A stretch of 8,697 nt of DNA from positions 1-8,697 of the forward strand of contig URIN01000039.1 in the NCBI GenBank assembly GCA_900547915.1, read 5' to 3'. Positions within the stretch are counted from its first letter, which is position 1. Every line of letters begins with the position of its first letter. A program made the position numbers and the translations under genes. Shown here one piece after another: positions 6,031-8,697 of the stretch. The stretch comes from an uncultured Clostridium sp. Its GTDB lineage: Bacteria > Bacillota > Clostridia > Oscillospirales > Acutalibacteraceae. Under the pieces are notes generated by a model. It saw only the letters and a list, made by a program, of their open reading frames with translations. It had not been told where the DNA came from and did no database searches.

Positions 6031-6513
6031 ATGCACAGAAAAAAACACATTTGGTGCGCTGTTATGATATTTTTGATTACGGTATTTGACCAGCTTACCA
6101 AAAATCTTGCCGCGAAATATTTAAAAGGCGGCGAGCCGTTTGAACTTATAAAAGGCTTTGTACGTTTTAATTATTCGGAAAATACCGGAATGGCGTTTTC
6201 TATGTTCAGCGGAGCAAGGTGGATATTTGTTGCTTTTACTTTTGTTCTCTGTACAGGTATTCTGTGGTACCTCTTTTCAAACAAATGCAAATCGCTCTGG
6301 CTTTACTGGAGCCTTGGCGTTGTCTGTGCGGGGGGGATCGGAAATCTAATCGACAGGGCGCTTTACGGCTTTGTAGTTGATTTCATTGAGCCCACTTTCG
6401 TAAATTTCGCAATTTTCAATATAGCGGACTGTGCCGTAACTCTCGGTGCTGCGTCACTGATACTTTATCTTATAGTTAATTTGTTTAAAAAGGAGGATAA
6501 AACCGTTGAGTAA
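6031..6513 (+). CDS. lspA: Lipoprotein signal peptidase (signal peptidase II)
   Basis: A 160-residue polytopic membrane aspartyl protease that removes the signal peptide of diacylglyceryl-modified prolipoproteins. Four membrane segments are visible at about 7-21, 64-82, 89-107 and 131-152. Conserved boxes in order: D20 in FDQLTK, NYSENTGMAF (47-56), GGIGNLIDR (101-109), VVDF with D117, and FNIADCAVTLG with D133; D117 and D133 are the expected catalytic pair. Length is typical. ATG 6031 is preceded by GGAGG at 6021-6025. The gene follows ileS across the hairpin at 5972-6000, and its last 8 bases overlap rluD. A run of seven G at 6330-6336 falls on the codons of A100-G101-G102, just before the catalytic region. 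Confidence 0.96.
   Translation: MHRKKHIWCAVMIFLITVFDQLTKNLAAKYLKGGEPFELIKGFVRFNYSENTGMAFSMFSGARWIFVAFTFVLCTGILWYLFSNKCKSLWLYWSLGVVCAGGIGNLIDRALYGFVVDFIEPTFVNFAIFNIADCAVTLGAASLILYLIVNLFKKEDKTVE
6491..6496 (+). promoter_or_regulatory. Ribosome binding site deciding the TTG start of rluD
   Basis: A full AGGAGG within the last codons of lspA stands 9 bases before TTG at 6506. No ATG or GTG is better placed, and the protein begins in the conserved way only from this codon (V/L-P-x-x-x-x-G-E-R-I-D-K-F-L follows at once). Confidence 0.75.
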
Positions 6514-7432
6514 CGCGTTTATCCTTAATGTTCCCTCAGACAGTGACGGGGAAAGAATAGATAAATTTTTAAGCGGTGCTATCAGCGATATTTCACGCTC
6601 GGCAGCCGCAAAACTTCTGGAACAGGGAAATGTTACGGTCAATTCAAAGCCTGCCGCCAAAAATTATAAATGCCGAGAGAGCGATGTTATCAGCGTTCTT
6701 GTTCCGGAGCCTGTTCCTCTTGAGGCAAAAGCGGAAAACATACCGCTTGATATAGTTTATGAGGACAGAGATCTGCTTGTTGTAAACAAACCAAAAGGAA
6801 TGGTTGTTCACCCTGCAGCAGGCAATTACACAGGCACTCTTGTGAACGCACTGCTTTATCACTGCGGCAGTTCACTCAGCGGTATAAACGGCGTACTGCG
6901 CCCCGGAATAGTGCATAGAATTGATAAGGATACTTCAGGGCTTCTTATAGTTGCAAAAAATGACCGTGCTCACGCAGGGCTTGCAAATCAGATAAAAGAA
7001 CATTCCTTTGAGCGTGCTTATGAGTGTGTTGCCCACGGAAATATAAAAGAGGATGAATTTACTATATCCCAGCCGATAGGCAGAAATCCTAAGGACAGAA
7101 AGAAAATGGCGGTTGTTTATAAAAATTCAAAACCCGCCGTAACCCATGTGAAAGTTCTAAAAAGATACGGCAATTTTACATATCTGCGCTGCACTCTTGA
7201 AACGGGCAGAACTCATCAGATAAGAGTGCATCTATCATACATAGGCCATCCCATTGCGGGCGATGAGGTCTACGGCCCTAAAAAACCTGTTAAAGGTCTT
7301 AACGGGCAGTGCCTGCACGCAAAGCATATAGGTTTCAGGCATCCTATAACAGGTGAGTGGCTTGAATTTGAAAGTGAACTGCCTGAATATTTTACACAAT
7401 TTTTAGCTAAACTTGAAAATAACCGGCTTTGA
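6506..7432 (+). CDS. rluD: RluA/RluD-family 23S rRNA pseudouridine synthase
   Basis: A 308-residue enzyme that isomerises uridine to pseudouridine in RNA; its RluD relatives modify 23S rRNA helix 69. It has an N-terminal S4 RNA-binding domain (about 17-68: ERIDKFLSG..., SRSAAAKLLEQGNVTVN), a VYEDRDLLVVNKPKGMVVHP entry into the catalytic domain (85-103), the catalytic motif GIVHRIDKDTSG with Asp140, and the LETGRTHQIRVHL and GDEVYG motifs towards the C-terminus. Length is typical. It starts with TTG and overlaps lspA by 8 bases (frame shifted), implying translational coupling; B. subtilis has the same lspA-ylyB pair. The symbol is by family and position: RluC/RluD specificity cannot be told from the sequence alone. 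Confidence 0.93.
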   Translation: MSNAFILNVPSDSDGERIDKFLSGAISDISRSAAAKLLEQGNVTVNSKPAAKNYKCRESDVISVLVPEPVPLEAKAENIPLDIVYEDRDLLVVNKPKGMVVHPAAGNYTGTLVNALLYHCGSSLSGINGVLRPGIVHRIDKDTSGLLIVAKNDRAHAGLANQIKEHSFERAYECVAHGNIKEDEFTISQPIGRNPKDRKKMAVVYKNSKPAVTHVKVLKRYGNFTYLRCTLETGRTHQIRVHLSYIGHPIAGDEVYGPKKPVKGLNGQCLHAKHIGFRHPITGEWLEFESELPEYFTQFLAKLENNRL

Positions 7433-7468
7433 GCCGTGATAATATAATCGGAAAAAAGGAGGCGCGTT

Positions 7469-8335
7469 ATGGCTAAAACCTTTGAAAACTGGCTTGTTGT
7501 GTCCGATATTGACGGAACGCTCAACAATAAGTTCAGAAAACTTCCGAAAAGGAACTATGATGCAATAAAAAAATTCACTTCTCTCGGTGGAAATTTCACA
7601 CTCGCGTCGGGAAGAATGATATCTAGTCTTAAAAGAAATTATGACCGTGTTCCGGCCAATCAGCCTGCCGTTATTGTAAACGGAGCAGGTGTGTACGATT
7701 ACAGCCGTGAAAAGCTTTTGTGGAAGCAGACTATCGGTCCCAAGGGCAGGGAATTCGTGCGTGAGATAAGCGAACTTTTCAATAATCACGGCCACAGCGT
7801 TGATGTAGGCATCTTTTTTGATGATTATGTTTATATTGTTAAAAATGGTCTGCTTTCGCGCGGTCAGATGTATTTCGATAAATCCCACTATCAGGTAACA
7901 CATATAGATAATGTGCCCGAAGAGGGCTGGATGAAGGTCATTTTCTGGTCTAACCCGCTCACCATAAATGAACTTCAGAAGTATATCGATAAAAATGAAA
8001 ATCCCGATGCAAACTTTATGGCGTCATCTCTCTGGAGCCTTGAAATGCTGCAAAAGGATACTCATAAGGGTACGGGTATAATGTGGCTTGCTGATCAGAT
8101 AGGCATTGAGAGGTCGCATATAGCCGCAATAGGCGATTATTATAATGACTGGGATATGCTTAAAACCGTAGGTCTGCCTGCCTGCGCTGGTCAGGCTCCT
8201 AAGCCGATACATGAGATATGCAAGTATGAGGCTTGCCACTGCAACCACGGCTGTGTGGGCGATCTGCTTGAATATATTATGAGCGGCAGAGCGGAAGATG
8301 ATATCCTAAAAGAACGCCAGGCTGCACTGCGGTAA
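7469..8335 (+). CDS. Cof-type HAD-IIB family phosphatase
   Basis: A 288-residue HAD-superfamily hydrolase, normal for the Cof type, cytosolic. The four HAD motifs are intact: I, VSDIDGTL with nucleophile D13 and acid/base D15; II, TLASGR with S47; III, K200 in [20 protein letters not shown] with D223, N226 and D227 for magnesium. The stretch from about 80 to 190 is the C2B cap that sets substrate choice. Members act on sugar phosphates, FMN or nucleotides, and the substrate here cannot be read from sequence. The C-terminus has an odd cluster, C251, C256, C258, H260 and C261, where relatives have a plain GxN.xGVA.xL motif. AGGAGG at 7457-7462 fixes ATG 7469. It follows rluD by 36 bases and precedes nfo by 13, so it is likely in the same transcript. 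Confidence 0.93.
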   Translation: MAKTFENWLVVSDIDGTLNNKFRKLPKRNYDAIKKFTSLGGNFTLASGRMISSLKRNYDRVPANQPAVIVNGAGVYDYSREKLLWKQTIGPKGREFVREISELFNNHGHSVDVGIFFDDYVYIVKNGLLSRGQMYFDKSHYQVTHIDNVPEEGWMKVIFWSNPLTINELQKYIDKNENPDANFMASSLWSLEMLQKDTHKGTGIMWLADQIGIERSHIAAIGDYYNDWDMLKTVGLPACAGQAPKPIHEICKYEACHCNHGCVGDLLEYIMSGRAEDDILKERQAALR

Positions 8336-8348
8336 AGGGGGCGTCAGT

Positions 8349-8697
8349 ATGATAATAGGCGCTCACTTAAGCGCGTCCAAGGGCTACACTCATATGCTCA
8401 GGGAAGCGCTTTCAATCGGTGCAAACACATTTCAGTTCTTTACCCGCAATCCGCGCGGCGGAAAGGCAAAGGATATAGATGAAAAAGATGTTGCAACATT
8501 CCTTCAGGAAAGCGCAGAAAACGGTGTAGGAGTAATTCTTGCTCACGCTCCGTATACGCTGAACTGTTGTTCTGCAAATGAGGACACAAGGCGCTTTGCA
8601 CGAGAAACGTTTGCGGATGACCTCAGAAGAATGGAATATACTCCGTCAATGCTTTATAATTTTCACCCCGGCTCACATACGGGGCAGGGTACAGAGC
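8349..8697 (+). CDS. nfo: Endonuclease IV (Nfo), 5' part; continues past window
   Basis: 116 codons are visible before the right edge. Endonuclease IV is a three-zinc AP endonuclease of base-excision repair that cuts 5' to abasic sites. The match is clear: [11 protein letters not shown] at 3-13, [15 protein letters not shown] at 23-37 (a family signature), LAHAPYTLN at 64-72, and [12 protein letters not shown] at 103-114. By alignment with the E. coli enzyme, H66 and H106 are the first two zinc ligands (E. coli H69 and H109); the others lie beyond the window. ATG 8349 follows a G-rich Shine-Dalgarno-like AAAGGGGG at 8334-8341, and the previous gene stops 13 bases upstream. A full protein would be about 280 residues, so roughly 40% is seen. 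Confidence 0.95.
   Translation, partial: MIIGAHLSASKGYTHMLREALSIGANTFQFFTRNPRGGKAKDIDEKDVATFLQESAENGVGVILAHAPYTLNCCSANEDTRRFARETFADDLRRMEYTPSMLYNFHPGSHTGQGTE

Noticed and set aside
7424..7436. Small inverted repeat CGGCT-TTG-AGCCG at the rluD stop codon
   Set aside because: A 5-bp stem with a 3-base loop and no following T tract; too weak for a terminator.
7413..7448. Promoter-like TTGAAA with GATAAT (19 bases) or TATAAT (24 bases) before the HAD gene
   Set aside because: Spacing is poor for either -10 box and the region is simply A/T-rich; no terminator precedes it, so co-transcription with rluD explains expression.
7403..7903. 166-codon open frame on the - strand across the rluD-HAD junction
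   Set aside because: Overlaps two solid genes antisense and shows no recognisable motif or start signal.

Overview
The window looks like a chromosomal housekeeping region of a low-to-mid-GC member of the Clostridia. Oscillospirales/Ruminococcaceae is my best guess, inferred from gene order, strong AGGAGG-type ribosome binding sites, mixed AGA/CGN arginine codons and protein style rather than from any 16S or database match. Every gene is on the + strand and packing is very tight, with gaps of 11-81 bases and two overlaps. I see no mobile element, tRNA, rRNA, CRISPR array or sign of recent transfer.

The core is the conserved Gram-positive cell-division neighbourhood that follows ftsZ in many Firmicutes (the Bacillus subtilis ylmE-sepF-divIVA-ileS-lspA-ylyB order). 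In order: the 3' part of an HlyD/membrane-fusion-like protein (2-631), yggS/ylmE (609-1340), sepF (1352-1840), a greatly elongated divIVA (1865-3130), ileS (3154-5949), a hairpin (5972-6000), lspA (6031-6513), rluD-family pseudouridine synthase (6506-7432), a Cof-type HAD phosphatase (7469-8335) and the start of nfo, endonuclease IV (8349 to the window end). The ylmG and ylmH genes found between sepF and divIVA in B. subtilis are absent here; only 24 bases separate those two genes.

Functionally the left half concerns septum and pole: SepF tethers FtsZ to the membrane, DivIVA marks curved membrane, YggS buffers pyridoxal phosphate, and the HlyD-like protein is an envelope protein of unknown role translationally linked to yggS. 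The centre and right supply translation (IleRS, RluD), lipoprotein maturation (LspA), an undefined phosphatase and DNA base-excision repair (Nfo). The block probably forms one long transcript or two, with the hairpin after ileS as the most likely internal boundary and a TTGACA-17-GATAAT promoter candidate inside yggS that could drive sepF-divIVA separately.

No wholly new system is evident. The most unusual item is DivIVA: it lacks the Phe-Arg pair that inserts B. subtilis DivIVA into the membrane (Ser16-His17 here), has a coiled coil with four in-register 22-residue units, a very acidic tail of about 190 residues with one short non-acidic island, and ends in a basic, aromatic peptide that could serve as a replacement membrane anchor. 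The HlyD-like gene tied to the division genes is the second point worth following up.
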